A DNA stretch of 29,762 bases from CAZVAR01 sp964625225 (GCA_964625225.1 CAZVAR010000024.1:1-29762), one strand, 5' to 3'. Positions 15,422 through 23,551 are shown, counted from the stretch's first letter. Program-made: numbers and translations. Notes: a model not told the origin generated them from the letters alone.

Positions 15422-15942
15422 GGGCGATTCCTGTGCTGTCGGCATCGTTGCGATCGCCGGAAGCATGGCGCAAGCGGAGGTCCGCGTACAGGCCGATGCC
15501 GCGCTGCTGCGATCCTGCCCGACGATCCGAATGTCCCTTCCGCGGTGCGCGTCACGGACCCGTGGGTGAGACCGTGGCCGGATGCAAGGGCGACGCCTCG
15601 GCCCGTCCGGAGGCCGCGGCGCCGACGGTCCGACAGACGGGAGGATGCGGTCATGGATCGGGTTACGGTCGGACACACCGTTCCGCGCAACAGCACCGTC
15701 GCCGCAGAACCCGAGCCGCATGCGGGGGCAGGGCGACATGCTCGGCGGGTCCAGCGGCGCGACCTCCGACGGGATGGCGGCGCCACTGGCCGGACACAGG
15801 GGGAACGCGCGGCCGCCGCCTCCGGGAGCAGGCTGGGATGCTCGACGGCCGCTGACGCTTCACCGCTCGCCTTCTTCCTCGGAATGCCTTTCGCTCGCGT
15901 GTCGGGCTCGGGAGGGGAAGGCGGGCCGCCAGGGGCTGTCCG
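15422..15942. other. 521-bp gap with no recognisable gene
   Basis: Between the orphan TRAP binding protein and RraA copy 2. All frames were read; the open stretches give Arg/Pro/Gly-rich translations that resemble no family, and there is no good ribosome site with a long frame. No repeat or terminator stands out. It is long for this compact region, so it may hold a decayed gene or a long control region for the RraA unit. Confidence 0.55.
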
Positions 15943-16977
15943 TCACCGCTCCTCGGCCTTTTTCGCCTCGGCCAGGATGAAGCCCAGCAACTCCTCCGCC
16001 GGCAGGCCCTTTGCGGTCGTCTCCTTGACCCAGGCGTTCCAGACCGGCCTGCCGGCGATCTCGTGGAACCGGGCCAGTTCCTCGTCGCTGTACTCGATCG
16101 CCGTCAGGCCGCGCTTCTGAAATTCCGGGATGTATTTCTTGTCGGCATCCCGGTAGGCGGTCTTGAGCGCGTCATACGCTCCGGGCTTGGCGTCGAGCAG
16201 CGCCTGCCGGAAGGCTTCGGGCAGGGCCTCGTAGGCCGACCTGTTGATCGCCGTGCCGCAACCCCCGAGCGTGCCCGGCGCCATGTTGGCCGTGTACCAT
16301 TTTCCGATCTCGTCGAGCTTGTAGGCGGCATGGGCATAGGAGAAGGGGAAGGACGCCGCCTCGACCATGCCGCGCTCCAGGGCGGTATAGACCTCCGGCG
16401 CCGGCACTGTCGTCGGTACCGCGCCGAGTGCGCGCATGGCTTCGCCGAGGCCGCCCAGCGCACGCACCCGCTTGCCCTTCCAGCTTTCGAGCGTCCGCGG
16501 AGCCGTTCCGACTCCCATGAACTCGTATTGCGGCAGGATGTTGGACATGAAGGGAATCGCGTTCCAGCGGGCGAGCTCTTCCCGCACGACGGGGTGGTTG
16601 TAGTAGGCGTCGTGCACTGACTGCATCGCCTCCAGCGTGGACATCGGTAGGAACGGCAGGTCGAGCGCGTTCATCGCCGGATTCTTGCCAGGATGATAGG
16701 AGGCGCAGAAATGTGCCGCCTCGAAGGCACCGATCTTGAGCCCGTCGAGCGCCTCCTTGGCCGGGGCGATCGTCTCGCCGTAATGGATCCTGATCGTGAA
16801 CGCACCGTCGGTCACTTTGTCGACCTGCTGCGCGATGTGCTCGATGTTCCGCGTGACCGCGCGGGGATTTCCCCAGACGGAATAGTTCCAGACCACCTGG
16901 TCGGCCGCCTCGGCCGCATTGATGGCCAGCAAAGCGGCAGCCGTGGCCGCGACCCGCAAACTCGTCGCGCCGTTCAT
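15943..16977 (-). CDS. Orphan TRAP-type substrate-binding protein (DctP family)
   Basis: A periplasmic binding protein of 344 residues with a signal peptide (about 1-25, AINAAEAA). Seen: VVWNYSVWGNPRAVTRNIEHIAQQV, the LDLPFLP core segment, and SWKGKRVRALGGLGEAM with R172 at the conserved ligand-carboxylate Arg. A long C-terminal helix follows. An excellent GGGAGGT precedes the ATG at 16977; the frame runs open to 17079 but that part is non-coding. No DctQ or DctM gene is beside it, so it must use a permease encoded elsewhere, possibly the DctQM pair at 10820-12540. It differs clearly from the DctP at 9820 (different core and length), so it is not a recent duplicate. Confidence 0.92.
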   Translation of the reverse strand: MNGATSLRVAATAAALLAINAAEAADQVVWNYSVWGNPRAVTRNIEHIAQQVDKVTDGAFTIRIHYGETIAPAKEALDGLKIGAFEAAHFCASYHPGKNPAMNALDLPFLPMSTLEAMQSVHDAYYNHPVVREELARWNAIPFMSNILPQYEFMGVGTAPRTLESWKGKRVRALGGLGEAMRALGAVPTTVPAPEVYTALERGMVEAASFPFSYAHAAYKLDEIGKWYTANMAPGTLGGCGTAINRSAYEALPEAFRQALLDAKPGAYDALKTAYRDADKKYIPEFQKRGLTAIEYSDEELARFHEIAGRPVWNAWVKETTAKGLPAEELLGFILAEAKKAEER

Positions 16978-17293
16978 CGTGACCTCCCGATTTATCGTTG
17001 GCGGGAGGAGTTTAGCAGAATTCGGGCGCCCTGTTGTGATGTCTCCCGTTAGTAAGCCATTCTCTATTCGGGATCGCAATAGTATATGGCGAGTGGATAT
17101 TGGAACCCGTCATGGGGAAAATTCGTCTTTTTCTGAATTCGTACATCGTGACCATAAGGGAGGGCAATGACGCCGAACGATCCGAGCGCGGACCGGCGGC
17201 GGCGACGCCGGTGACGATGCGTGAAGATCGCGGAGCCTCCGTCGCGGCGGTGGGAAGAGGGCCGAAACGGCCGAGGCTGGTGCTCACGGAACG
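16978..17293. other. 316-bp intergenic region upstream of the orphan binding protein
   Basis: Contains an unusually AT-rich part (about 17035-17160) for this genome, likely the control region of the minus-strand TRAP binding protein. A TATACT hexamer (minus strand, 17086-17081) resembles a -10 box, but no good -35 stands 16-18 bp before it. A short frame at 17167 (ATG with AAGGGAGGG upstream) stops after 15 codons. No gene is supported. Confidence 0.45.
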
Positions 17294-17650
17294 TTAGCCC
17301 GGAACCGGGATCGTCGCGAATGGTGGTGTGCCGTGCGGATCCGGCACGACCCGTGTTCTCGTGTCGAACCGGACGCCCTCGCGATCGAACACTCTTCGCA
17401 CGCGCCCGGCGATGGACGGAAAGAACGGGTAGAACCGGCGGTCCTCCCGTACGAACGTCTCCGGATCGTCGTCATGGCCGACCAGGAGCCGTTTCCGACA
17501 CCGCGGATATCGGTGCAGCGCCAGCCCGGCGAAGATGATCAAATAGGCGACGGCGACGGTCGGCCGCAGCGGGCTCAGCAGTTCCGCCGCGGCGACGCCG
17601 GCGTCGAGGGGGCGCCGCTGGCATCGCGCTGTCGGGCAATGCCATACGCG
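17294..17650 (-). pseudogene. Remnant of a CYP152-type cytochrome P450 (fatty-acid peroxygenase)
   Basis: Minus-strand translation ending at the TAA at 17296-17294 gives RPLDAGVAAAELLSPLRPTV, then a segment with FAGLALHRYP, FVREDRRFYPFFPSIAGRVR and RTRVVPDPHGTPP. This follows the pattern of CYP152 peroxygenase-like P450s from the I-helix (ELLNxLRPTVAVA) through the K-helix ExxR (here E-D-R-R before FYPFFP) to the strand usually reading L-x-D-L-Y-G-T-N. The N-terminal half (about 200 residues) and the heme-Cys region (about 100 residues) are missing. The frame continues upstream only as antisense of putA. No start or ribosome site fits. Matches are good but with substitutions at normally invariant places (DPHGTPP for DLYGTNH). 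It is a decayed gene fragment. Confidence 0.72.
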
Positions 17651-17671
17651 GTACCCCATATCGGTATTCGG

Positions 17672-17677
17672 TATAAG
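17672..17677 (+). promoter_or_regulatory. Possible -10 element upstream of putA
   Basis: TATAAG (5 of 6 to consensus) sits 73 bp before the putA ATG within a run where CGGTA occurs three times (at about 17648, 17662 and 17669). No convincing -35 is seen at 16-18 bp. The repeats may be a regulator site. Tentative. Confidence 0.22.
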
Positions 17678-17749
17678 GATCCCAACCGAGGTCGCGAATG
17701 GGGGCCAGGGCGCCGTTCCGAGGCGCGGCCTCGATGACGGGAGCGAGGC

Positions 17750-20700
17750 ATGGACGTACCGCCGCTGATCTTCCGCGATCCGCCGCCTGCGCTCGAACCG
17801 CTGCGCCGGGCGATCGCCGCGCACTGGCACGCTGACGAGACCGAGCGCATCGAGGCCTTGACCGAAGAGGCCGCATTGCCGCCGGAGGCGGTGCGGCGTG
17901 TCGAGGAGACCGCGACGCGCCTGGTCGAGGAGGTTCGCCGCCGGGCGCGCAGGGAGGGCGGTCTCGACGCCTTCCTGCACGAGTACGATCTTTCGAGCCG
18001 CGAGGGCGTGGCACTGATGTGCCTCGCCGAGGCGCTGCTGCGCATCCCGGACCCCGAGACGGCCGACCGCCTGATCGCCGACAAGCTGTTCGATGCCGAC
18101 TGGGAGCGCCATCTCGGCCGCAGCACCTCGCCCTTCGTCAACGCGTCGACCTGGGCGCTGATGCTGACCGGTCAGCTAATGCGGTCCGAGGACGAGGAAG
18201 GCGATCTCCGGGCCGCCTTCCGCCGTCTCGCCGCGCGTGGCGGCAGGCCGGTCGTCCGTCAGGCGGTGCGCGCGGCGATGCGAATCGTGGGGCGGCAGTT
18301 CGTGATGGGCCGCACCATAGCTGAGGCACTGGAGCGGGCCTCGGAAGGCGAGCGGCGTGGCTATCGTTTCTCCTTCGATATGCTGGGTGAGGGCGCCCGC
18401 ACCGCGCAGGATGCGGCGCGCTATCTGCAGTCCTATGTCGACGCGATCGCCGCGATTGGCCGGGCCGCCGAGGCCGGGGCGCTGACGGCGCCCAGCATCT
18501 CGGTCAAGCTTTCGGCGCTCCATCCACGCTACCAGTTCGCACAGCGGGCGCGGGTCATGGCGGAGCTGGGGCCGCGCCTGCTGGCGCTCGCCGAGGCGGC
18601 GAAGGCGGCGGATATCGGCCTCAGCATCGACGCCGAAGAGGCCGACCGGCTCGATCTCTCGCTCGATCTGTTCGAGGCGGCCTACCGCTCCCCGACGCTT
18701 GCGGGCTGGGACGGGCTCGGCATGGTGGTGCAGGCCTACCAGAAGCGGGCGCCCTTCGTGATCGACTGGCTGGTCGCGCTGGCCCGCGACGTCGGTCGCC
18801 GGATCCCGGTGCGACTCGTCAAAGGCGCCTATTGGGACACGGAGATCAAGCGGGCGCAGGTGGGCGGCCATCCCGGTTATCCGGTCTTCACGCGCAAGGC
18901 CGCGACCGACGTCTCCTATCTCGCCTGCGCCCGCCGGCTGCTCGCGGCGGCGGACGCCGTCTACCCGCAGTTCGCCACCCATAACGCGCATAGCATCGCC
19001 GCCGTACTGGAGCTCGCGGGCAACCGCCGCGATTTCGAGTTCCAACGCCTCTACGGTATGGGCGAGGCGTTGCACGACCGTGTCGTGGCGCCGCCGGAGG
19101 AAGGAGGCTTCGGCCTGCCGTCGCGGATCTATGCGCCGGTCGGCGGTCACGAGGATCTGCTCGCCTATCTGGTCCGGCGGCTGCTGGAGAACGGCGCGAA
19201 CACCTCCTTCGTCAACCGCATCGTCCACGAGGAGCTGCCAATCGCCGAGATCGTCGCGGATCCGGTGGCGCGGGTGCGGGCGCTGCCCGTCAAGCCGCAC
19301 CCGAAGATTCCGCTCCCGGCGGACCTGTACGGACCGGGCCGACGCAATGCCGCCGGGCTCGAGCTGGCCGATCCGATCGTGCTGGCCGAGCTCCGGTCGG
19401 CGCTGGCCGAGTCTGCCCGGAGGACCTGGCGCGCCGCACCGATCGTCGGCGGCAGGGCGGCGGACGGTGGGGGCGAGCCGGTGCGCGATCCGGCCGACCG
19501 GCGCCGCATCGTCGGCGAGGTCCGCGCGGCGACGCCGGAGGAGGTGGAACGGGCGCTGCAGCTCGCATCCGCGGCGGCGCCCGACTGGGACCGGCGGCCC
19601 GCCGCCGAGCGCGCCGCCGTCTTGCGCCGTGCCGCCGATCTGTTCGAGGCGAATCGTGCCGACTTCATGCTTCTCTGCATCCGCGAGGCCGGCAAGACGA
19701 TCGGCGCCGCGCTCGCGGACCTGCGCGAGGCCGTCGATTTTCTCCGCTACTATGCGGGTCGGGCTGAAGAGGAGTTTGTCGCGCGCACCCTGCCGGGACC
19801 GACCGGCGAGGAAAACCGGCTCCGGCTGCACGGCCGCGGCGTCTTCGCCTGCATCAGCCCCTGGAACTTCCCGGTCGCCATCTTCACTGGCCAGGTCTCG
19901 GCAGCGCTCGCGGCCGGCAATGCGGTGATCGCGAAGCCGGCCGAACAGACGCCGCTCACCGCGGCGCTCGCCGTGCGTCTGCTGCACGCCGCCGGCGTGC
20001 CCGGGGACGTGCTGCACCTGCTTCCCGGCACGGGGGAGGAGGTCGGCGCGCGTCTGGTCGCCGACCCGCGCATCGCGGGGGTCGCCTTCACCGGCTCCAA
20101 CGTGACGTCTCGGCATATCGCCGCGACGCTGGCGGCTCGGCCGGGGCCGATCGTCCCGCTGATCGCCGAAACCGGCGGCCAGAACGTCATGATCGTCGAT
20201 TCCTCGGCCCTGCCCGAACAGGTCGTCGACGATGCGATCTATTCCGCCTTCGACAGTGCCGGCCAGCGCTGTTCGGCACTGCGCGTGCTGTTCGTGCAGA
20301 GCGAGGTCGCACCGCGCCTCATCGAGATGCTGACCGGCGCCATGGCCGAGCTGCGCATCGGCGATCCCGGCCTGCTCGCGACCGACCTCGGCCCGGTGAT
20401 CGACGAGGATGCCCGGACGGCGTTGGTGGCCCATATCGAGCGGATGAAGCGCGATGGCCGACTGCTTCACGCCTCACCGCTCGACAGGGAGACGGACCAT
20501 GGCTGCTTCGTTGCGCCGCATGCCTTCGAGATCGACGGCCTGCACGTGCTGGAGCGCGAGGAGTTCGGACCGATCCTGCATGTGGTCCGCTGGCGTGCCG
20601 ACGATCTCGACAAGGTCATCGATGCGATTCACGCCACCGGCTACGGTCTGACGCTCGGCATCCACAGCCGCATCGACGCGACGGTGCGTTACATCACCGA

Positions 20701-20914
20701 CCGCGTCCGCGTCGGCAACATCTACGTCAATCGGAACATGATCGGCGCCGTGGTCGGCGTCCAGCCGTTCGGCGGCGAGGGGCTGTCGGGTACGGGTCCC
20801 AAGGCCGGGGGTCCTTACTATCTGCCCCGCTTCGCGACCGAACGCGTCATATCAACCAATACCGCCGCCGCCGGCGGAAACGCAGCCCTGATCACCCTGG
20901 GAGAGGACGCGTGA
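17750..20914 (+). CDS. putA: Bifunctional proline dehydrogenase / L-glutamate-gamma-semialdehyde dehydrogenase PutA
   Basis: A 1054-residue enzyme that oxidises proline to glutamate in two steps, with a FAD-dependent PRODH barrel and an NAD-dependent aldehyde dehydrogenase. PRODH motifs: VRLVKGAYWDTEIKRAQ, FATHNAHS and RIYAPVGGHEDLLAYLVRR with R476-R477, which bind the proline carboxylate in this family. ALDH motifs: ISPWNFP, KPAEQTPLTA, general base E807 in AETGGQN and nucleophile C841 in SAGQRCSALR, 34 residues apart as usual. The protein starts close to the PRODH arm and lacks the ribbon-helix-helix DNA-binding domain of enteric PutA, so it is the short type, as in Bradyrhizobium. The ATG at 17750 follows GGAGCGAGG. 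No regulator gene of the Lrp/PutR type is adjacent. Confidence 0.98.
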   Translation: MDVPPLIFRDPPPALEPLRRAIAAHWHADETERIEALTEEAALPPEAVRRVEETATRLVEEVRRRARREGGLDAFLHEYDLSSREGVALMCLAEALLRIPDPETADRLIADKLFDADWERHLGRSTSPFVNASTWALMLTGQLMRSEDEEGDLRAAFRRLAARGGRPVVRQAVRAAMRIVGRQFVMGRTIAEALERASEGERRGYRFSFDMLGEGARTAQDAARYLQSYVDAIAAIGRAAEAGALTAPSISVKLSALHPRYQFAQRARVMAELGPRLLALAEAAKAADIGLSIDAEEADRLDLSLDLFEAAYRSPTLAGWDGLGMVVQAYQKRAPFVIDWLVALARDVGRRIPVRLVKGAYWDTEIKRAQVGGHPGYPVFTRKAATDVSYLACARRLLAAADAVYPQFATHNAHSIAAVLELAGNRRDFEFQRLYGMGEALHDRVVAPPEEGGFGLPSRIYAPVGGHEDLLAYLVRRLLENGANTSFVNRIVHEELPIAEIVADPVARVRALPVKPHPKIPLPADLYGPGRRNAAGLELADPIVLAELRSALAESARRTWRAAPIVGGRAADGGGEPVRDPADRRRIVGEVRAATPEEVERALQLASAAAPDWDRRPAAERAAVLRRAADLFEANRADFMLLCIREAGKTIGAALADLREAVDFLRYYAGRAEEEFVARTLPGPTGEENRLRLHGRGVFACISPWNFPVAIFTGQVSAALAAGNAVIAKPAEQTPLTAALAVRLLHAAGVPGDVLHLLPGTGEEVGARLVADPRIAGVAFTGSNVTSRHIAATLAARPGPIVPLIAETGGQNVMIVDSSALPEQVVDDAIYSAFDSAGQRCSALRVLFVQSEVAPRLIEMLTGAMAELRIGDPGLLATDLGPVIDEDARTALVAHIERMKRDGRLLHASPLDRETDHGCFVAPHAFEIDGLHVLEREEFGPILHVVRWRADDLDKVIDAIHATGYGLTLGIHSRIDATVRYITDRVRVGNIYVNRNMIGAVVGVQPFGGEGLSGTGPKAGGPYYLPRFATERVISTNTAAAGGNAALITLGEDA

Positions 20915-20926
20915 GCACGGATGCGA

Positions 20927-20955
20927 TTGACAATGATTCGCATCTTGCCTACGAT
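20927..20955 (+). promoter_or_regulatory. Sigma70-type promoter of bfd with an overlapping Fur-box-like operator
   Basis: TTGACA (20927-20932, perfect -35), a 17-bp spacer and TACGAT (20950-20955, 4 of 6 for the -10). Inside lies GACAATGATTCGCATCTTG (20929-20947), which by my count matches 13 of 19 positions of the classical Fur box, with its first half GACAATGAT matching 8 of 9. Such placement between -35 and -10 would block RNA polymerase when iron is plentiful, and bfd is a known iron-starvation gene. The sequence pattern is seen; regulation by Fur (or an alphaproteobacterial counterpart such as Mur or Irr) is inference. Confidence 0.7.
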
Positions 20956-20987
20956 CGGCAGCACCCGCATCGGATAAGGCTGTCTCC

Positions 20988-21179
20988 TTGTACATCTGCA
21001 TGTGCAACGCGCTCAACGAGCGCAAGGTCGATGAGGCGATTGCCGCCGGCGCTTCGTCCGTCGGCCGGATCTACAAGTGCCACGGCTGCGTGCCGAAGTG
21101 CGGCAAGTGCATCCCCACCATGCGCGAACGGCTCCGGGAGGCGGCGACGCCGAGGCCGGAGGCGCAGGCGACCGCCTGA
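20988..21179 (+). CDS. bfd: Bacterioferritin-associated ferredoxin Bfd
   Basis: A 63-residue 2Fe-2S protein that gives electrons to bacterioferritin to release stored iron. Seen: MYICMCNALNERKVDEAIAAG, the classical Bfd N-terminus, with cluster Cys C4 and C6, and C38 and C41 in CGKC, spacing as in known Bfds. Two more cysteines, C31 and C34 (KCHGCVPKCGKC), are unusual. The start is TTG at 20988: the next ATG is at codon 5 and would drop C4. AAGG is upstream. It is preceded by its own iron-type promoter rather than being only a tail of the putA transcript. It converges on the PadR-like gene with 5 bp between stops. No bfr gene is in the window. Confidence 0.9.
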   Translation: MYICMCNALNERKVDEAIAAGASSVGRIYKCHGCVPKCGKCIPTMRERLREAATPRPEAQATA

Positions 21180-21184
21180 CCGGA

Positions 21185-21757
21185 TCAACCGACCGCAGGC
21201 GCTGCCGCTTCGGCCCGCAGGCGGCGATACAGGTCGCGGAACCAGTCCCGTTCGGCCGTCAGCCGCGCCACCTCGAGTCCGATCCAGCCCGGCACATAGG
21301 CCCAGTCGCAGGCACAGCGGGCCACCGCATCGCGGAAGTGTCGGATCTCCGCCTCGTACCGTTCCAGGAGGTCGGCCACCTGCTCCGCCTGCTCGCCCGG
21401 GCTCAGAAGGTCGAGGAAGCAGACCTTGAGCGCGACCGCGGCGGCGTCGAGCCCGACCGTCGAGGCGGGCAGGGGGGCTTGTAGCAGGTCTTGCAGGACC
21501 CGGCGGCCCTCCGCGGTGATGGCATAGCGGGTCGTGTCCCAGTCCCGGCCGGGATCGGCCTGCTCCACCAAGCGGCGGCTGCGCAGTTCTTCGAGATTGA
21601 CCGCGATCACGTCGGAGGTCGGCTGCCAGGCCCGACCGACCACGTGCTTGACCAGGGAAACGATTTCCGTTCCGAGTGCCGGGGCCCGGGCGACCACGCC
21701 CAGAATCGCGAGCTGCGTGGCCTCCTTGGGGGTCGTGGTGGTGGCGGTACCGGTCAT
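21185..21757 (-). CDS. PadR-like transcriptional regulator
   Basis: A 190-residue protein with an N-terminal winged-helix domain (about 12-85: QLAILGVVARAPALGTEIV, then LEELRSRRLVEQ and the wing RYAITAEGRRVLQDLL) and a C-terminal helical part with CFLDLLSPGEQAEQVADLLERYEAEI, similar to the dimerising helices of PadR-family proteins. PadR proteins usually repress genes for phenolic-acid or drug handling. The ATG at 21757 has GGGAG 8 bp upstream; a GTG at 21772 is possible. It is the last gene of the minus-strand run and lies 39 bp after the leucine-dehydrogenase-like gene, so it could autoregulate the operon. Confidence 0.75.
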   Translation of the reverse strand: MTGTATTTTPKEATQLAILGVVARAPALGTEIVSLVKHVVGRAWQPTSDVIAVNLEELRSRRLVEQADPGRDWDTTRYAITAEGRRVLQDLLQAPLPASTVGLDAAAVALKVCFLDLLSPGEQAEQVADLLERYEAEIRHFRDAVARCACDWAYVPGWIGLEVARLTAERDWFRDLYRRLRAEAAAPAVG

Positions 21758-21796
21758 CGCGTGCTCCCTCACCGCTGCGGCCCGGCGGGCGCGGGC

Positions 21797-22864
21797 TCAG
21801 GCCACGCGCCGGTCCCGATTCTGGAGCCGCTCCTCGGCAATATGGTCGGCCACGACATCGGTTGGAAGGCCCTCGCGCGCCGCCCGCTCGAAGATCGCTG
21901 CCAGCGTCGGGCCGATGGCGGCGACTTGCGCGAAGGCCCGCTCCCGGTCGTAGCGCCGGCCCGGCCGCCCGAGCGGTTCGTGGGCGACGTTGATCACGCC
22001 GCCGGCATTGATCACATAGTCCGGCGCATAGAGGATGCCGCGCGCCGCGAGCGCGGCGCCGTGCCGGCTTTCGGCGAGCTGGTTGTTGGCCGAGCCGGCC
22101 ACCACCGCCACCCGCAGCCGTGCGACGGTCTCGTCGTCGATGATGCCGCCCAGGGCGCACGGCGCGAACACGTCCGCCGCCACGTCGAGCACGGCATCGG
22201 GCGGGACGACCGTTGCGCCCAGCTCGCGTTCGGCCGCCGCCGTCCGAGCCGCGTCGATGTCGCTGACCGTCAGCCGCGCGCCGGCCGCGGCGAGCCGCTC
22301 GGACAGCTTCCGGCCGACCGCCCCGAGCCCTTGCACCACAACATGAACCCCGGCCAGATCGTGCCGCCGCAGCCGATGCCGCACCGCGGCCCGGATGCCC
22401 TCGAACACTCCGAACGCGGTCGCGGGCGACGGGTCGCCGCTGTAGTCCGGGCCGGTGAGCCCGGCGACATGGCGCGTCGCTTGACGGATCACGGCCATAT
22501 CCGCCGTGGTGGTGCCCACATCCTCGGCAACGATGTAGAGCCCGCCCAGCCGCTCGACACAGCGGCCGAACGTGGTCAGCAGCTCCGGGGTTTTCGCCGT
22601 CCGCGGATCGCCGATGATCACCGACTTCCCGCCGCCGAGCGGCAGTCCGGCCAGTGCCGACTTGTAGGTCATGCCGCGGGCAAGCCGGAGCACGTCGTGC
22701 AACGCTGCCTCGTCGTCCGGATACGGCCAGAACCGGCAGCCGCCGAGCGCCGGCCCCAGCCGCGTATCGTGGATCGCCACGATCGCGCGCAGCCCGGTGG
22801 CCGCATCGGCGAAGAACGCGACCTGCTCGTGCCCGGCGAAGCCGGGGGCGGAGAAGACAGTCAT
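21797..22864 (-). CDS. Leu/Phe/Val-type amino acid dehydrogenase
   Basis: A 355-residue NAD-dependent enzyme of the Glu/Leu/Phe/Val dehydrogenase family, which deaminates a branched-chain or aromatic amino acid to the 2-oxo acid plus ammonia (reversible). Seen: LGPALGGCRFWPY, MTYKSALAGLPLGGGKSVIIGD with K68 and K80 at the same numbers as the substrate-binding and catalytic lysines of Bacillus leucine dehydrogenase, VAEDVGTT, and the nucleotide-binding GLGAVGRKL. Typical length. Leu versus Phe preference cannot be decided here. It is rarer in alphaproteobacteria than in Firmicutes, but known. Upstream lie the isomerase-like genes after a 66-bp gap, so co-transcription is likely. Its 2-oxo acid product could feed the acyl-CoA ligase or FAD enzyme of the same run. 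Confidence 0.93.
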   Translation of the reverse strand: MTVFSAPGFAGHEQVAFFADAATGLRAIVAIHDTRLGPALGGCRFWPYPDDEAALHDVLRLARGMTYKSALAGLPLGGGKSVIIGDPRTAKTPELLTTFGRCVERLGGLYIVAEDVGTTTADMAVIRQATRHVAGLTGPDYSGDPSPATAFGVFEGIRAAVRHRLRRHDLAGVHVVVQGLGAVGRKLSERLAAAGARLTVSDIDAARTAAAERELGATVVPPDAVLDVAADVFAPCALGGIIDDETVARLRVAVVAGSANNQLAESRHGAALAARGILYAPDYVINAGGVINVAHEPLGRPGRRYDRERAFAQVAAIGPTLAAIFERAAREGLPTDVVADHIAEERLQNRDRRVA

Positions 22865-22930
22865 AACCTGCCTGCTGCTGTAAGAGGCTCGTCTCGAAAT
22901 AATGCAGGGGAGGGGGGCGGTGGTTCCGCG

Positions 22931-23530
22931 TCAGCGCGCCAGGGCACGCTCCAGAAAGTCGAGTCGGTCCTGCCCCCAGAGCAGAAGATCGCCGTAGATA
23001 TAGGTCGGGATGCCGAAGACGTCGCGCTTTAGCGCCTCCTCGGTGTTGGCCTCGAACGTCTCGCGTACGCCGGCATCATCGGAGGCGGCCAGGAGCACGT
23101 CGCCCGGCAGGCCGTTCTCCTCGGCGATGGCTGCCAGTGTTCGCGGGTCGTTGATGTCCCGGTCCTCCGCCCAGACGGCCCTGGGCAGGGCAAACACCAG
23201 CGGTCCGGGGTCGGCGCCCAGCCGATCGGCGGCAATGGTCAGCCGCGCCGCCCGTTGCTGCGCGACCGGATAATAGCGGGGACGGAGATTGATCGGCAGG
23301 CCGTAGAAGTCGGCCCAGCGCTGCATTTCGGCCTTGCCGTATTTCCGGTGCGCCTCGGACCGCTCCGGTGGATCCTCGCTGCCGATCAGCCGCAGCATCA
23401 TCTCCTTGAGATCGACCGGCTTGTAGCGGATCGAGGCGCCGGCGGCCTTGGCGATCGCCTCCAGCCGCCGCTGGCCGAGATAGACCCAGGGCGAATTGAG
23501 GCAGAAGAAATAGTCGATGGTCTTGGTCAT
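22931..23530 (-). CDS. HCCA isomerase / DsbA-like thioredoxin-fold protein, copy 1
   Basis: A 199-residue protein of the 2-hydroxychromene-2-carboxylate isomerase family (kappa-class GST relatives), which use glutathione in naphthalene-type aromatic breakdown. Seen: DYFFCLNSPWVYLG with the S13-P14 that replaces the CxxC of DsbA, KPVDLKEMMLRL, NLRPRYYP, and VFGIPTYIYGD with the cis-Pro. A Cys at 10 is close to the Ser. The copy next to it (23552) shares most of the motifs, so the two are tandem paralogs. Upstream gap to copy 2 is 21 bp. Substrate is unknown; the family is often found outside naphthalene pathways. Confidence 0.87.
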   Translation of the reverse strand: MTKTIDYFFCLNSPWVYLGQRRLEAIAKAAGASIRYKPVDLKEMMLRLIGSEDPPERSEAHRKYGKAEMQRWADFYGLPINLRPRYYPVAQQRAARLTIAADRLGADPGPLVFALPRAVWAEDRDINDPRTLAAIAEENGLPGDVLLAASDDAGVRETFEANTEEALKRDVFGIPTYIYGDLLLWGQDRLDFLERALAR

Positions 23531-23551
23531 GCGACAGGTCCCGGTTTCCGA

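Noticed and set aside
14714..16120. 468-codon plus-strand frame crossing the RraA/TRAP gap
   Set aside because: Mostly antisense to RraA copy 2 and the TRAP binding protein; the part inside the gap has no recognisable domain and no ribosome site.
17167..17214. Short frame with an excellent ribosome site (15 codons, ending in Arg repeats)
   Set aside because: Too short and low complexity; no support as a leader peptide because no gene follows on that strand for over 500 bp.
18176..20470. 764-codon open frame on the minus strand
   Set aside because: Antisense to putA in the codon-bias shadow frame; composition (Arg, Asp, Gly, His) is typical of shadows.
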